Source: Maricaulaceae bacterium EIL42A08
GTDB lineage: Bacteria; Pseudomonadota; Alphaproteobacteria; Caulobacterales; Maricaulaceae
NCBI GenBank assembly: GCA_024178355.1
Contig: JAMZNZ010000002.1
Coordinates: forward strand, 1,159,501-1,223,500
Reading direction: 5' to 3'
Length of the DNA stretch: 64,000 bases
The position numbers and the translations under genes are program-made. The stretch's first letter is position 1, and every line of letters starts with the position of its first letter. Shown piece by piece: positions 1-9,868 of the stretch. The notes under the pieces were generated by a model. It was given only the letters and a program-made list of their open reading frames with translations, was not told the DNA's origin and made no database searches.

Positions 1-2907
1 AAGGCCGATGTCATCGACAAGGCAGAAAACCGCGAGCGTTTCCGCGATGCCATGGACAAGATCAGTCTTGAAAGCCCGCTCTCGCGCACTGTGAACACCA
101 TGGAAGAAGCCGACGAAGTTCTAGCTGAGCTTGGCCTGCCGGTGGTTATTCGTCCCAGCTTCACCATGGGCGGCACTGGCGGCGGCATTGCCTATAACGT
201 CAATGAATTCCGGGAAATCGTGTCGTCTGGCCTTTATGCCTCTCGCACCACCGAAGTGCTGATCGAGGAATGTGTGCTGGGCTGGAAAGAGTATGAGATG
301 GAGGTCGTTCGCGATAAGAACGACAACTGCATCATCATCTGCTCGATCGAGAATATCGATCCGATGGGCGTGCACACCGGCGACTCCATCACCGTTGCCC
401 CTGCTCTGACCCTGACTGACAAAGAATACCAGCGCATGCGTTCGGCCTCGCTGGCTGTCTTGCGCGAGATCGGGGTTGAGACTGGCGGTTCGAACGTACA
501 GTTCGCCGTTGATCCTAAGACCGGCCGCATGGTCGTCATCGAGATGAACCCCCGCGTGTCGCGCTCCTCCGCGCTGGCGTCGAAAGCCACCGGTTTCCCG
601 ATTGCCAAGGTCGCAGCCAAGCTCGCTGTCGGCTACACGCTTGATGAGATCGACAACGAGATCACTGGCGGCGCAACCCCGGCCAGCTTTGAGCCGACCA
701 TCGACTATGTCGTCACCAAGATCCCGCGCTTTGCGTTTGAGAAATATCCAGGTGCCAAGCCCTATCTGACGACGTCGATGAAGTCGGTGGGTGAGGCCAT
801 GGCCATGGGCCGCACCTTTGCAGAATCGGTCCAGAAAGCTCTGCGCAGTCTTGAAACTGGCCTGTCCGGCTTTGACGAGATCGAAGTTGAAGGCTTTGAC
901 ATGGCCGAAACGCCCCAGACCCGCCGCGAAGCGGTTCTGGCCGCCCTGTCCCAGCCCACACCGGACCGTCTGCGCGTCATCGCACAGGCCTTCCGCGAGG
1001 GGCTGAGCGTAGAAGAGGTGCGCGGCGTCTGCCTGTATGAACCTTGGTTCCTGCGCCAGATCGAGGCCATCGTGGAGGCCGAGCAACAGGTCCGCTTGAT
1101 GGGCCTGCCTGAAGAGGCCGAAGCCCTGCGTGAGCTCAAAGCCATGGGCTTTTCCGATGCGCGCCTGGCCAAGCTGACCGGTAATGACGAAGCCGGCGTG
1201 AAGGCCCTGCGCCAGCGCCTGGGGGTGCGCCCGGTGTTCAAGCGTGTGGATACCTGCGCCGCCGAATTCGCCAGCGCCACGCCCTACATGTATTCCAGCT
1301 ACGAGCCCGGCGGAGAATGCGAAAGCGAGCCGACCGACCGCAAGAAGGCGATCATTCTCGGCGGGGGTCCGAACCGGATCGGCCAAGGCATTGAGTTTGA
1401 CTATTGCTGCTGTCACGCGGCTTTTGCGTTTGAAGATATGGGCATTGAGTCCATCATGGTGAACTGCAATCCCGAGACCGTCTCCACAGACTATGACACC
1501 GCCGACCGGCTCTATTTTGAGCCGCTTACGGCTGAAGACGTGCTGGAGCTGATTGAGACTGAGCAAGACAATGGCGAGCTTTTGGGCGTGGTCGTCCAGT
1601 ATGGTGGCCAGACCCCGCTGAAGCTGTCAGCCGATCTGGAAGCGGCTGGCGTACCGATCCTCGGCACCTCGCCCGACGCCATCGATCTGGCTGAAGACCG
1701 CGAACGCTTCAAAGCGCTCCTCGATGATCTGGACCTGAAACAGCCGCCTAACGCCATTGCGCGCTCAGAAGCGGAAGCGGCGGTCGCCGCGAAACAGCTG
1801 GGCTTCCCGCTGGTCCTGCGCCCCAGCCACGTACTGGGCGGGCGCGGTATGGAGATCGTGCGCGATCCGGAAGGATTTGACCGCTATATCCGCGAGGCTG
1901 TGCACGTGTCTGGCGCAGCCCCCCTGCTGCTGGATCGCTACCTGTCTGACGCGTCTGAGATCGACGTCGACGCGGTCTGCGACGGCGAAGACGTCTGGAT
2001 TGCCGGCGTCATGGAGCATATCGAGGAAGCTGGCGTGCACTCCGGTGACAGTGCCTGCTCGCTGCCCCCGCACTCCTTGCCGCCTGAAACCGTCGAAGAG
2101 CTGCGCCGTGAAGCCGAAGCGCTGGCCAAAGCGATTGGCGTGAAGGGCCTGATGAATGTCCAGTTCGCAGTGAAGGATGGCGAAGTCTTCCTGATCGAGG
2201 TGAACCCGCGCGCCAGCCGTACCGTGCCTTTCGTGGCCAAAACCATCGGCGCGCCGGTCGCCAAGATCGCCGCCAAGGTGATGGCCGGAGCAAAGCTGAG
2301 AGATCTCGACACCCCAAGCGACGAGCCAGGCCATATTGCGGTGAAGGAAGCCGTCATGCCGTTTGCCCGCTTCCCCGGCGTTGACCCGGTGCTGGGCCCG
2401 GAAATGCGCTCCACCGGCGAAGTCATGGGTATTGATGTCGACTTTGAAAGCGCCTTTGCAAAGGCAGAGCTCGGTGCCGGTGTTGATCTTCCCGCCGAGG
2501 GCACGGTCTTCATCTCATTGAAGGAAAGCGACAAGGCGGCAATGGTTGAGCCCAGCCGCCAGCTGACCGAGCTGGGCTTTAAACTGCTGGCCACTGGCGG
2601 TACCGCCACGACTCTGATGGACGCCGGTGTGCCGGTCGAGAAAGTCAACAAGGTCCACGAAGGCCGACCGCATATTGTCGACGCCATCACCAATGGACAG
2701 GTCCAGCTGGTGTTCAACACCACCGAGGGTCGCCAGTCGCTTTTGGACAGTTATTCCATCCGCCGGACCGCTCTGGACATGAAGGTTCCCTGCTACACAA
2801 CCGCGAGCGCAGCGCGTGCGGCGATCAAGTCAATTGCGGCAATTGATGCCGGCAAACTTGAACCGCGGAGCTTGCAATCCTACTCTAAGGGTTCGGCGCG
2901 CGGTTAA
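1..2907 (+). CDS. carB: Carbamoyl-phosphate synthase large subunit (5' end outside the window)
   Basis: Makes carbamoyl phosphate from bicarbonate, ATP and glutamine-derived ammonia for pyrimidine and arginine synthesis, in the cytosol with CarA. The frame is open from base 1, so the gene starts upstream; 968 residues are visible and about 100 N-terminal residues are missing compared with the usual length near 1,070. Both ATP-grasp halves are recognisable, each ending in an E-x-NPR motif ([11 protein letters not shown] and [11 protein letters not shown]), and the last 130 residues form the MGS-like allosteric domain ([10 protein letters not shown]). greA follows 47 bases later on the same strand. 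Identification is secure; only the true start is unseen. Confidence 0.97.
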   Translation, partial: KADVIDKAENRERFRDAMDKISLESPLSRTVNTMEEADEVLAELGLPVVIRPSFTMGGTGGGIAYNVNEFREIVSSGLYASRTTEVLIEECVLGWKEYEMEVVRDKNDNCIIICSIENIDPMGVHTGDSITVAPALTLTDKEYQRMRSASLAVLREIGVETGGSNVQFAVDPKTGRMVVIEMNPRVSRSSALASKATGFPIAKVAAKLAVGYTLDEIDNEITGGATPASFEPTIDYVVTKIPRFAFEKYPGAKPYLTTSMKSVGEAMAMGRTFAESVQKALRSLETGLSGFDEIEVEGFDMAETPQTRREAVLAALSQPTPDRLRVIAQAFREGLSVEEVRGVCLYEPWFLRQIEAIVEAEQQVRLMGLPEEAEALRELKAMGFSDARLAKLTGNDEAGVKALRQRLGVRPVFKRVDTCAAEFASATPYMYSSYEPGGECESEPTDRKKAIILGGGPNRIGQGIEFDYCCCHAAFAFEDMGIESIMVNCNPETVSTDYDTADRLYFEPLTAEDVLELIETEQDNGELLGVVVQYGGQTPLKLSADLEAAGVPILGTSPDAIDLAEDRERFKALLDDLDLKQPPNAIARSEAEAAVAAKQLGFPLVLRPSHVLGGRGMEIVRDPEGFDRYIREAVHVSGAAPLLLDRYLSDASEIDVDAVCDGEDVWIAGVMEHIEEAGVHSGDSACSLPPHSLPPETVEELRREAEALAKAIGVKGLMNVQFAVKDGEVFLIEVNPRASRTVPFVAKTIGAPVAKIAAKVMAGAKLRDLDTPSDEPGHIAVKEAVMPFARFPGVDPVLGPEMRSTGEVMGIDVDFESAFAKAELGAGVDLPAEGTVFISLKESDKAAMVEPSRQLTELGFKLLATGGTATTLMDAGVPVEKVNKVHEGRPHIVDAITNGQVQLVFNTTEGRQSLLDSYSIRRTALDMKVPCYTTASAARAAIKSIAAIDAGKLEPRSLQSYSKGSARG

Positions 2908-2954
2908 GAGGACCGGCATGCCGCGCTAAAACAAGAAATAGACGTCGGATTTCA

Positions 2955-3428
2955 ATGCAAAAAATACCTATGACCGCCGAGGGCCACCAGGCGCTCGACG
3001 CAGAACTCAGACACCTCAAATCGGTGGAACGCCCGGCAGTTATCCAGGCGATCTCCGAAGCACGAGAACATGGCGACCTGTCGGAGAACGCGGAATATCA
3101 CGCGGCCAAGGAACGCCAGGGCTGGATTGAAGGCCGCGTTCAGGAGCTTGAGGACAAGATTGCACGCGCCCAGGTGATCGACACCACCAAGATGAGTGGC
3201 GATACGGTCAAGTTCGGCGCAACCGTCACCGTGGTCGATGAAGATACCGACCAGGAAAGCACCTACAAGATCGTGGGCGACGACGAAGCTGACGTGAAAG
3301 CCGGCAAAATCTCGCTCTCCTCGCCCATCGCACGTTCCATGATCAACAAGGAAGTCGGCGATGTGGTGGAAGTGAACGCCCCTGGCGGCACCAAGAGCTA
3401 CGAGATCCTGAACGTCCAGTGGAAATAG
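2955..3428 (+). CDS. greA: Transcription elongation factor GreA
   Basis: Rescues backtracked RNA polymerase by stimulating cleavage of the extruded transcript in the secondary channel. The 157-residue product has the full GreA length: an N-terminal coiled coil with the acidic tip ([10 protein letters not shown] near residues 39-48) and a C-terminal FKBP-like domain ending in SYEILNVQW. The ATG at 2955 gives the standard N-terminus (MTAEG lies slightly inside it). It sits 47 bases behind carB, a common alphaproteobacterial order, and is followed by a probable terminator, so carB-greA may form the end of a transcription unit. Confidence 0.96.
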   Translation: MQKIPMTAEGHQALDAELRHLKSVERPAVIQAISEAREHGDLSENAEYHAAKERQGWIEGRVQELEDKIARAQVIDTTKMSGDTVKFGATVTVVDEDTDQESTYKIVGDDEADVKAGKISLSSPIARSMINKEVGDVVEVNAPGGTKSYEILNVQWK

Positions 3429-3454
3429 GCCTCAGGGCCATTTGCCTCGATTGC

Positions 3455-3500
3455 AAAGACCTGAAGCGCCGGAGCCATGTCTCTGGGGCTTTGTCTTTTT
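3455..3500 (+). terminator. Probable intrinsic terminator after greA
   Basis: AAAGAC at 3455-3460 pairs with GTCTTT at 3493-3498. Inside it, the AAGC-G-CCGGAG arm pairs with CTCTGG-G-GCTT, with one mismatch and one G-U pair, and the hairpin runs into a T-rich tract. It lies 27 bases after the greA stop. The imperfect stem keeps this below certainty. Confidence 0.55.
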
Positions 3501-3626
3501 GCTCTCCTCGACCAGCATGGGCGGGCAGCTGGCCGGACCTATCGTATCTCATGACATGCTGACGGTCTTCAGATCACAAGCGCTGACCGCGCTTGACGCG
3601 TCGCTGAGCATGACGAGGGTGGGGAT

Positions 3627-4553
3627 ATGAGCGCACGCACCTGTTTTGTGGTTACTGATGGCCGTCGAGGCATTGAAAACCAGGCTTTAGGCCTGGCCGA
3701 AGCGGTTGCACGTCGCACCGACTTGCGTCTTTTCCCGGTTCATCTTCCAAAATCTGGCGGGCTGGAGCATCCAGGCGAGCTGGCTCCCGATCTGTGGATT
3801 GGCTGTGGCCGCGCCGCGGTGCGCGCCGCGGCGCTACATCGCAAGGCCTTTCCCAATGCCCTCATGGTCTATGTTCAGGCGCCGCGCGGTAACGAGCAGT
3901 ATTTTGATCTGATCGTCGCGCCGCGCCATGACCGCATCAGTGGCCGCAACGTCCTGACCACGATCGGTTCGCCCAACCGCGTCACCTCCACACTGCTACA
4001 AGCGGCCGGTGACGAGTTCAAAGCCGAGCTGGCGAAGTTTCCAGGTCCAATGGCGGCCATCCTGATCGGCGGTGACAGCAAGCACCACCAGTTCACGCCG
4101 CAAACCTGTGAGAGCCTTTTGCTCGGCGTTGAGCGTATGCGAGAGCAGACAGGCTCCATCCTCATCACCACCAGCCGACGCACACCCCAGACGCTCGTCG
4201 ATACGCTGCAGGAACGGTATGGCTGGGCGAAAGATACGTGGATACATGCGGGCGATGGCCCAAATCCCTATTTCGCCTTTCTTCAAGCGGCTGACTGGAT
4301 CTGCGTCACCGAAGACTCAACCAATATGCTGTGTGAAGCCGCGAGCACAGGAAAACCGGTCTATCGCCTGGCCGTAGATGGCAAGCCGGGCAAGTTTGAA
4401 CGCCTCTACGCCCAGCTTCAGGGTACTGGTGCAGTGCGCCCCTTCCTGGGAAAGCTGGAGCAGTGGGACTACCAAGCCCTGCGTGAGACCGAGCGGGCCG
4501 CTGAGGCTGTGCTTGAAATCCTGCCCCAAAAGCACGAGATCAGCAAAAGCTGA
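3627..4553 (+). CDS. Mitochondrial fission ELM1-like protein (DUF1022 family)
   Basis: A 308-residue protein of the ELM1/DUF1022 family, named after a plant protein that recruits dynamin to mitochondria. In bacteria the biochemical role is unknown; its fold resembles GT-B glycosyltransferases. Visible hallmarks are the N-terminal TDGRRGIENQALGLAEA and the C-terminal nucleotide-sugar-like patch DWICVTEDSTNMLCEAASTG near residues 225-245. The ATG at 3627 is preceded by a good purine-rich ribosome binding site (GAGGGTGGGG). It lies between greA and trxB on the same strand. The family call is firm; the function is open. Confidence 0.88.
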   Translation: MSARTCFVVTDGRRGIENQALGLAEAVARRTDLRLFPVHLPKSGGLEHPGELAPDLWIGCGRAAVRAAALHRKAFPNALMVYVQAPRGNEQYFDLIVAPRHDRISGRNVLTTIGSPNRVTSTLLQAAGDEFKAELAKFPGPMAAILIGGDSKHHQFTPQTCESLLLGVERMREQTGSILITTSRRTPQTLVDTLQERYGWAKDTWIHAGDGPNPYFAFLQAADWICVTEDSTNMLCEAASTGKPVYRLAVDGKPGKFERLYAQLQGTGAVRPFLGKLEQWDYQALRETERAAEAVLEILPQKHEISKS

Positions 4554-4636
4554 GCGCGGGCGCGACGCCTGTGTAAGAATCCGTTAAGAAGGCAGGCTGT
4601 GCCGCCATTCGACAAGACTTTCAAAGGAGCCCTCCC

Positions 4637-5614
4637 ATGGCCGAGACCCGTCACGCCAAGCTTGTGATCATTGGATCGGGCGCTGCTGGTTATACCGCTG
4701 CGATTTATGCAGCCCGCGCCATGATGGAGCCGGTGCTGATTTCCGGCATGCAGCCGGGTGGTCAGCTGACGATCACCACCGAAGTGGAAAACTATCCAGG
4801 CTTTGCTGACGTGATCCAGGGTCCGTGGCTGATGGATCAGATGAAAGCCCAGGCCGAACATGTGGGCACCGACATCGTTGAGGATCTGGTTGTTAAAGCC
4901 GACCTGTCCAAGCGCCCCTTCACGCTGACCTGTGACAGCGGCGCAGTCTTTACCGCCGATGCTGTCGTGATCGCCACGGGTGCCAGCGCCAAGTGGCTGG
5001 GCCTTGAGTGCGAACAGACATTTGCAGGTGGCGGCGTTTCGGCTTGTGCGACCTGCGACGGATTCTTCTATCGCGGCAAGGAAGTCGTCGTCGTGGGTGG
5101 CGGAAACACGGCCGTGGAAGAAGCACTCTACCTGGCCAATATCGCATCCAAGGTGACCCTCGTGCACCGCCGCGATAGCTTGCGCGCTGAAAAGATCATG
5201 CAGGACCGCCTGTTTAATCACGACAAGATCGAGGTGGTCTGGGACAGCACGCTGGAAGACATTGTTGGCCAGACCAAGCCCTTCCCGGTTGTTGAAGGCG
5301 TAAGGCTGAAGAATGTGAAGACCGGTGAGGTCTCAGACCGCAAGGCTGACGGCGTCTTCATTGCCATTGGTCACGCGCCAGCCACGGAGCTGTTTAAAGA
5401 TCAGCTGGAAACCAAGGCAGGCGGCTATCTGGTCACCGCGCCAGATTCCACTACGACCTCCATACCGGGCGTCTTTGCTGCGGGCGACGTGACCGATGAC
5501 AAATACCGCCAGGCCGTCACCGCAGCAGGTATGGGCTGTATGGCTGCCCTGGAAGCTGAACGCTTCATCGCTGAGCAGGAAGTCCTGTCTGAAAAGGAAG
5601 AAAGCGCGGCCTGA
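4637..5614 (+). CDS. trxB: Thioredoxin-disulfide reductase
   Basis: FAD/NADPH enzyme that reduces thioredoxin in the cytosol. The 325-residue length is typical. The FAD-binding GSGAAG is at residues 13-18, the redox pair is CATC at 137-140, the NADPH-binding GGGNTAVEEA follows near 154-163, and a C-terminal FAD motif (GVFAAGDVTD) is present. The ATG at 4637 has a perfect AAAGGAG ribosome binding site 7 bases upstream. A GANTC site (4577-4581) lies in its leader region. It follows the ELM1-like gene by 83 bases. Confidence 0.97.
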   Translation: MAETRHAKLVIIGSGAAGYTAAIYAARAMMEPVLISGMQPGGQLTITTEVENYPGFADVIQGPWLMDQMKAQAEHVGTDIVEDLVVKADLSKRPFTLTCDSGAVFTADAVVIATGASAKWLGLECEQTFAGGGVSACATCDGFFYRGKEVVVVGGGNTAVEEALYLANIASKVTLVHRRDSLRAEKIMQDRLFNHDKIEVVWDSTLEDIVGQTKPFPVVEGVRLKNVKTGEVSDRKADGVFIAIGHAPATELFKDQLETKAGGYLVTAPDSTTTSIPGVFAAGDVTDDKYRQAVTAAGMGCMAALEAERFIAEQEVLSEKEESAA

Positions 5615-5710
5615 TCCTTCTGCGTGACGAAAATTTCATGGCCGTGTAAGAACCACATCATCTATAGCTGCGTACAAGACACGTAGCTTGATGATTTCTG
5701 GGGAGCTGTA

Positions 5711-6907
5711 ATGTCCTTTTCTCGTAGTCGGTCGCTCGTGACCACATCTTTGGCCGCTGTGTTTCTTGCGATTGCACCGGCTTCCGCGATGGCGCAAGAG
5801 ACAACCGACTTCTCGCGTTATGAAGCGTTTGATGAGGATAGTAATATCCGCATCGATTATACCGCCTTCGACGACATTCTCGGTGGTCTGGTCTTTGAGG
5901 TTGGTCGGTCTGATCGCATGCCCGGACGCGGCGGCGCAGCTGTGCGCACCGGAACCCGGATCAATTTGGCCAATACATCGCGCTATCGCTACGAGGCGAA
6001 CCGGATAGTGCTGCACGCGCTGAATGACGAGCAGCGCGATGTCATTTCCGCCTACCGCCAGGAGCTGGAAAGCCTTCCGGCTGCAGTCGACCTCTCCCGC
6101 CTTAGCTCGAATGAGCAGCTGGCCTACTGGCTAAACCTTCACAATCTGGTTGTGATTGACGAGCTGGCGAGGGAATACCCGATCAGCAATCTCAACCGCT
6201 GGCGTATTGATGGCGTGCCCTATGCCGATGCCAAGATTATCAACGTCAACGGCCAGCGCCTGAGCCTGAATGACATCCGCTTCAACATTGTCGGGGCGAA
6301 CTGGGATGATTCGCGTGTCATGTATGGCTTTTTCTCGGGTGCTGTAGGCGGTCCGACCCTTCAGGGTGAAGCCTTCACCGGCGCGCGAGTCTGGTCTGAG
6401 CTCAATGCGAATGCGCGCGAGTTCGTAAATTCGCTTCGAGGCGTAGAGGATGCCCGCTTCGGTTTCCGGATTTCACCGATGTTCGAAGAATGGCGCGACA
6501 TCTACTTCGCCGACTGGCCGCAGGACCTTCGCCTGCACCTCAACGCTTTTGCAGAGACCCAGGCAGGCCAGACCATCGGGGCTGGAAGCGAGCCGAACTT
6601 CCTGCGCTATGACTGGTCCGTTGCCGACCTGACCAATGGCGTCGGGCAATGCGGAGGCGCAGGCACATTTAATGTCCAGTCGTCTTCGAACGAAATGGGC
6701 CTGACCGGCCAGCGCCCATGCGGAACCCTGCCTGCACACGCCCAGGAATTTGTCGGCGTTGTGTTTGAGCGCCGCCTCGAGTTCCTGCGCTCTGGCCGCA
6801 TGGGATCGGTGACCATTCGCGATATTGAAACCGATGATGAGGGTGAACGCCCTGGTCGCCGCGTCGACCTCAATGGTGAGGAAATCGACGACGAGCCATC
6901 GCGGTAA
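5711..6907 (+). CDS. DUF547 domain-containing secreted protein
   Basis: A 398-residue protein with a clear Sec signal peptide (hydrophobic core at residues 10-26, cleavage after ASAMA) and a central DUF547 domain. The characteristic SSNEQLAYWLNLHNLVVIDE is near residues 135-155, followed by the cysteine-containing C-terminal part (GQCGGAG). DUF547 proteins are widespread and of unknown function; some resemble cysteine-protease folds, which is inference here. Start at ATG 5711 behind GGGGAG. The tail is acidic and arginine-rich. It lies between trxB and an ABC exporter, with no obvious functional link. Confidence 0.82.
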   Translation: MSFSRSRSLVTTSLAAVFLAIAPASAMAQETTDFSRYEAFDEDSNIRIDYTAFDDILGGLVFEVGRSDRMPGRGGAAVRTGTRINLANTSRYRYEANRIVLHALNDEQRDVISAYRQELESLPAAVDLSRLSSNEQLAYWLNLHNLVVIDELAREYPISNLNRWRIDGVPYADAKIINVNGQRLSLNDIRFNIVGANWDDSRVMYGFFSGAVGGPTLQGEAFTGARVWSELNANAREFVNSLRGVEDARFGFRISPMFEEWRDIYFADWPQDLRLHLNAFAETQAGQTIGAGSEPNFLRYDWSVADLTNGVGQCGGAGTFNVQSSSNEMGLTGQRPCGTLPAHAQEFVGVVFERRLEFLRSGRMGSVTIRDIETDDEGERPGRRVDLNGEEIDDEPSR

Positions 6908-6955
6908 AGACTTGAGCTCTTGGCGGATTGAGAGCTGCGCGCTACTCAGTCCGCC

Positions 6956-7672
6956 ATGAGTCGTTCATCAAACACTGCTGCTCTTCAAATGAGCGATGTG
7001 GCTTTTGCCTATTCGGCCAGGTCCGAGCCCGTCGTGTCCTTAACTGACCTTCGTATCGAAACCGCCGAACGTGTGTTTCTGCGCGGGGCCAGCGGCTCGG
7101 GCAAATCCACCCTTTTGGGGTTGATCGCGGGCATCCTTTCGCCGCAGGCCGGATCGATTGAGGTGCTTGGCCAAGACCTTTTGGCGATGAACGCGACACA
7201 GCGCGACAGCTTCCGGGCTTCGCAGCTCGGCGTCATCTTCCAGATATTCAATCTGCTTCCCTACCTGCCGGTTGGGGCCAACGTCACACTGCCTTGCCGG
7301 TTCAGCGCGGTGCGCGCAAAAGCGGCGGCTGAGGCGGGTGGTGCCGATGAAGAAGCGCGCCGGCTTTTGGGTCGGCTGGGTCTGGATGCCGACGCGGTCT
7401 GGGCCAAGCGCTCCACCGATCTGTCAGTGGGGCAGCAACAGCGTGTGGCTGCTGCACGCGCTTTGATCGGGAGGCCCGGACTAATCCTCGCCGATGAGCC
7501 GACCAGCGCACTTGATGCTAACAGCCGTGATGCCTTCATCGAGCTATTGAATGAGGAGTGTGACGCAGCCGGAGCAGCGCTGATCTTCGTCAGCCATGAT
7601 GCTGGGCTGGCTGATCATTTCAATCGCGCGCTTGATCTGGCCGACATCAATACGGCGATGGAGGTGGTTTGA
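6956..7672 (+). CDS. ABC transporter ATP-binding protein, LolD/MacB type
   Basis: A 238-residue cytoplasmic ATPase of the type that pairs with FtsX-like permeases (LolCDE, MacB and similar, working on lipoproteins, peptides or envelope lipids). Walker A GASGSGKST is at residues 44-52, the signature is LSVGQQQR, and Walker B is LILADEPTSALD followed by the H-loop region (VSHDAG). The stop TGA shares one base with the ATG of the permease gene, so the two are translationally coupled. The cargo cannot be read from the sequence. No good ribosome binding site precedes the ATG. Confidence 0.9.
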   Translation: MSRSSNTAALQMSDVAFAYSARSEPVVSLTDLRIETAERVFLRGASGSGKSTLLGLIAGILSPQAGSIEVLGQDLLAMNATQRDSFRASQLGVIFQIFNLLPYLPVGANVTLPCRFSAVRAKAAAEAGGADEEARRLLGRLGLDADAVWAKRSTDLSVGQQQRVAAARALIGRPGLILADEPTSALDANSRDAFIELLNEECDAAGAALIFVSHDAGLADHFNRALDLADINTAMEVV

Positions 7673-8931
7673 TGGCACGCTTCCCTATCCTGACGCTCGC
7701 GCTGAGATCGATCAGAAACCGGGCCGGCACCGCGCTATTGACGATCCTGACCGTCGCGATTTCCGTCACGCTCTTTTTGACGGTGGAGAAGGTGCGCCAT
7801 GGAGCACGCGCCAGCTTTGAAAACACCATTTCCGGCGTTGATCTCATTGTCGGGGCACGCTCTAGCGCGGTGAACCTGCTGCTTTACTCCGTCTTTCAGA
7901 TTGGCGATGCGACCAATAATATTACCTGGGAAAGCTATCAGGCAGTTGCCAATGCTCGCGGCGTCGACTGGACCGTCCCGATCAGCCTTGGCGACAGCCA
8001 CCGCGGCTTTCGGGTCGTGGGCACGACACCGGCTTATTTTGAGCGCTACCAGTACGGCCAGCAACGGTCGCTGGAATTTGTCAGCGGTCAGCCGTTTGAC
8101 AACCTTTTTCACACCGTTATCGGAGCACAGGTGGCCCGCGATCTTGGTTATGAACTGGGTCAGGAGGTTGTGGTGGCTCATGGCACCGGATCGGTCAGCT
8201 TTGTGGAACACGACAGCAACCCCTTCACAATCACCGGCATTCTGGAATCCACTGGCACACCTGTGGACCGCTCGGTCTTTGTCGGGCTTGAAGCGATTGA
8301 GGCCATCCATCTGGAAGGCCCCACCGGGGCAGGTTCCGGGCTCTCGGCTGAAGAGCTGGAAGCGATGGACCTGACGCCAGACGCCATCACGGCCTTCTTT
8401 GTCGGGCTGGATACGCCGGTTGTGGCCCTGCGGCTTCAGCGCCAGGTGAACACCTATCCGTCTGAACCCCTACAGGCGATTATTCCTGGCGTAGCGCTGG
8501 CTCAGCTGTGGGGCATTGTGGGTGCGGCTGAACGAACGCTGGCTGCCGTGGCTGCCTTTGTGGTGCTGACCGGCCTTGTGTCGATCCTGACCGCGGTCCT
8601 GACCAGCCTGAATGAGCGTCGCCGCGAGATGGCGATCTTGCGCGCGCTTGGGGCGAGGCCCGGCCATATCTTCAGCCTGCTGGTGGCTGAAAGCGCTGGG
8701 CTGGCGCTGGCCGGAGCCCTGTTGGGAACCGCGTTCACCTACGCCGGACTAACCGCTTTCGCGCCGGCAATTGAGGCTCGCTTCGGCATTCTGCTACCAG
8801 CTCTCGTTCCTGGCCTCTATGATCTTGCGATTATCGGCGTCGTGACCGTGGCGTCTGCGGTTCTGGGTGCCGGGCCAGCCTGGCGGGCTTATCGTAACTC
8901 GCTGGCCGATGGCATGACCATTCGCGTCTAG
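7672..8931 (+). CDS. FtsX-like ABC transporter permease
   Basis: A 419-residue inner-membrane permease. One membrane segment lies near the N-terminus (about residues 17-37), then a large periplasmic MacB-like domain to about residue 275. Three C-terminal membrane segments follow, with the typical NERRREMAILRALGA coupling loop between them. The ATG at 7672 overlaps the stop of the ATPase gene by one base; a TTG three bases earlier is less likely. It works with the upstream ATPase as a mechanotransmission-type exporter. No membrane-fusion protein is encoded nearby. Confidence 0.9.
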   Translation: MARFPILTLALRSIRNRAGTALLTILTVAISVTLFLTVEKVRHGARASFENTISGVDLIVGARSSAVNLLLYSVFQIGDATNNITWESYQAVANARGVDWTVPISLGDSHRGFRVVGTTPAYFERYQYGQQRSLEFVSGQPFDNLFHTVIGAQVARDLGYELGQEVVVAHGTGSVSFVEHDSNPFTITGILESTGTPVDRSVFVGLEAIEAIHLEGPTGAGSGLSAEELEAMDLTPDAITAFFVGLDTPVVALRLQRQVNTYPSEPLQAIIPGVALAQLWGIVGAAERTLAAVAAFVVLTGLVSILTAVLTSLNERRREMAILRALGARPGHIFSLLVAESAGLALAGALLGTAFTYAGLTAFAPAIEARFGILLPALVPGLYDLAIIGVVTVASAVLGAGPAWRAYRNSLADGMTIRV

Positions 8932-8949
8932 ACAAGGACAAACGCCAGT

Positions 8950-9852
8950 ATGGACTGGGACAAGCTAAAGACCTTTCACGCCTCTGCCGAGGCTGGCTCC
9001 CTGACCGGCGCGGCAGAGCTGCTCAATCTGTCCCAATCGGCGGTGAGCCGCCAGATTTCCGCGCTAGAGACGGATCTGGGCGTAAAGCTGTTCCACAGGC
9101 ATACGCGTGGCTTGCTCCTGACTGAGCCGGGCCGCGTCCTGTTCGAGGCTGCCGTGGAGGTCTCCGCCCGTGTCACCCTTGCTGAGAGCAATCTTCAGGA
9201 CCTGCGCGATGAACCCAGCGGCGCGTTACGGGTCACTGCGCCCACCGCTTTTGGCGCAATCTGGCTCGCCCCAAGACTGGCGAAATTCGCTGAAAGCTAT
9301 CCTCAGATAAAGCTTCGCCTGGTCTTGGCAGACCATGAACTTGACGTCTCGAATCTGGAGACCGACATCGCCATCCGCCCCTGGGCCGCACGCCAGAACG
9401 ATGTCATCCAGCGCAAGCTGATGGAGGTGGATCAACACCTCTATGGATCAGCGGCCTATTTTGCGCGAAAAGGTGAGCCTTCAAACATCGCATCACTGGA
9501 TGAGCACGATTTTGTCGCCTACGGCCCGCGCCATCTGGCACCGATCCCGAAGCTGAACTGGGCCTTGAGCCTTGGACGCGAAGACACCAGCCCTCCGCGA
9601 GATCCAGTGATTGAGGTCAACACGATTGCCGGCATGGTCAAAGCGGTTGAAGCAGGCATGGGGCTGGCTGGCCTGCCCAGCTATGTCGCCAATGACGATG
9701 ACAAGCTGGTGCGCGTGCTGGACAACACCATCGGTCCCGCGTTTGAAATTTACATGCTCTACCCGCAGGAGCTTAAGGGCTCGCGCCGTGTGGCTGCCTT
9801 TGGCGAATTTCTAAAAGCGGAAACGAAGGCCTGGCGCGAAGCCCAGCCCTGA
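8950..9852 (+). CDS. LysR-family transcriptional regulator
   Basis: A 300-residue protein with an N-terminal winged helix-turn-helix at about residues 5-64 (TGAAELLNLSQSAVSRQISA) and a C-terminal type 2 periplasmic-binding effector domain from about residue 90. LysR regulators usually control a divergent neighbour and themselves, but here the gene follows the ABC permease by 18 bases on the same strand, so its target is not obvious from position. It converges on the TPR gene at 9869. Effector unknown. Confidence 0.93.
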   Translation: MDWDKLKTFHASAEAGSLTGAAELLNLSQSAVSRQISALETDLGVKLFHRHTRGLLLTEPGRVLFEAAVEVSARVTLAESNLQDLRDEPSGALRVTAPTAFGAIWLAPRLAKFAESYPQIKLRLVLADHELDVSNLETDIAIRPWAARQNDVIQRKLMEVDQHLYGSAAYFARKGEPSNIASLDEHDFVAYGPRHLAPIPKLNWALSLGREDTSPPRDPVIEVNTIAGMVKAVEAGMGLAGLPSYVANDDDKLVRVLDNTIGPAFEIYMLYPQELKGSRRVAAFGEFLKAETKAWREAQP

Positions 9853-9868
9853 CGTCGGCCTCTTGGCG

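Noticed and set aside
121-1566. Long open frame of 481 codons on the minus strand inside carB
   Set aside because: It is fully antisense to an unmistakable carB, and its translation has no recognisable domain; high GC at third positions keeps such antisense frames open.
3442-3630. 62-codon plus-strand frame between greA and the ELM1-like gene
   Set aside because: It runs through the probable greA terminator, has no ribosome binding site and overlaps the real start at 3627.
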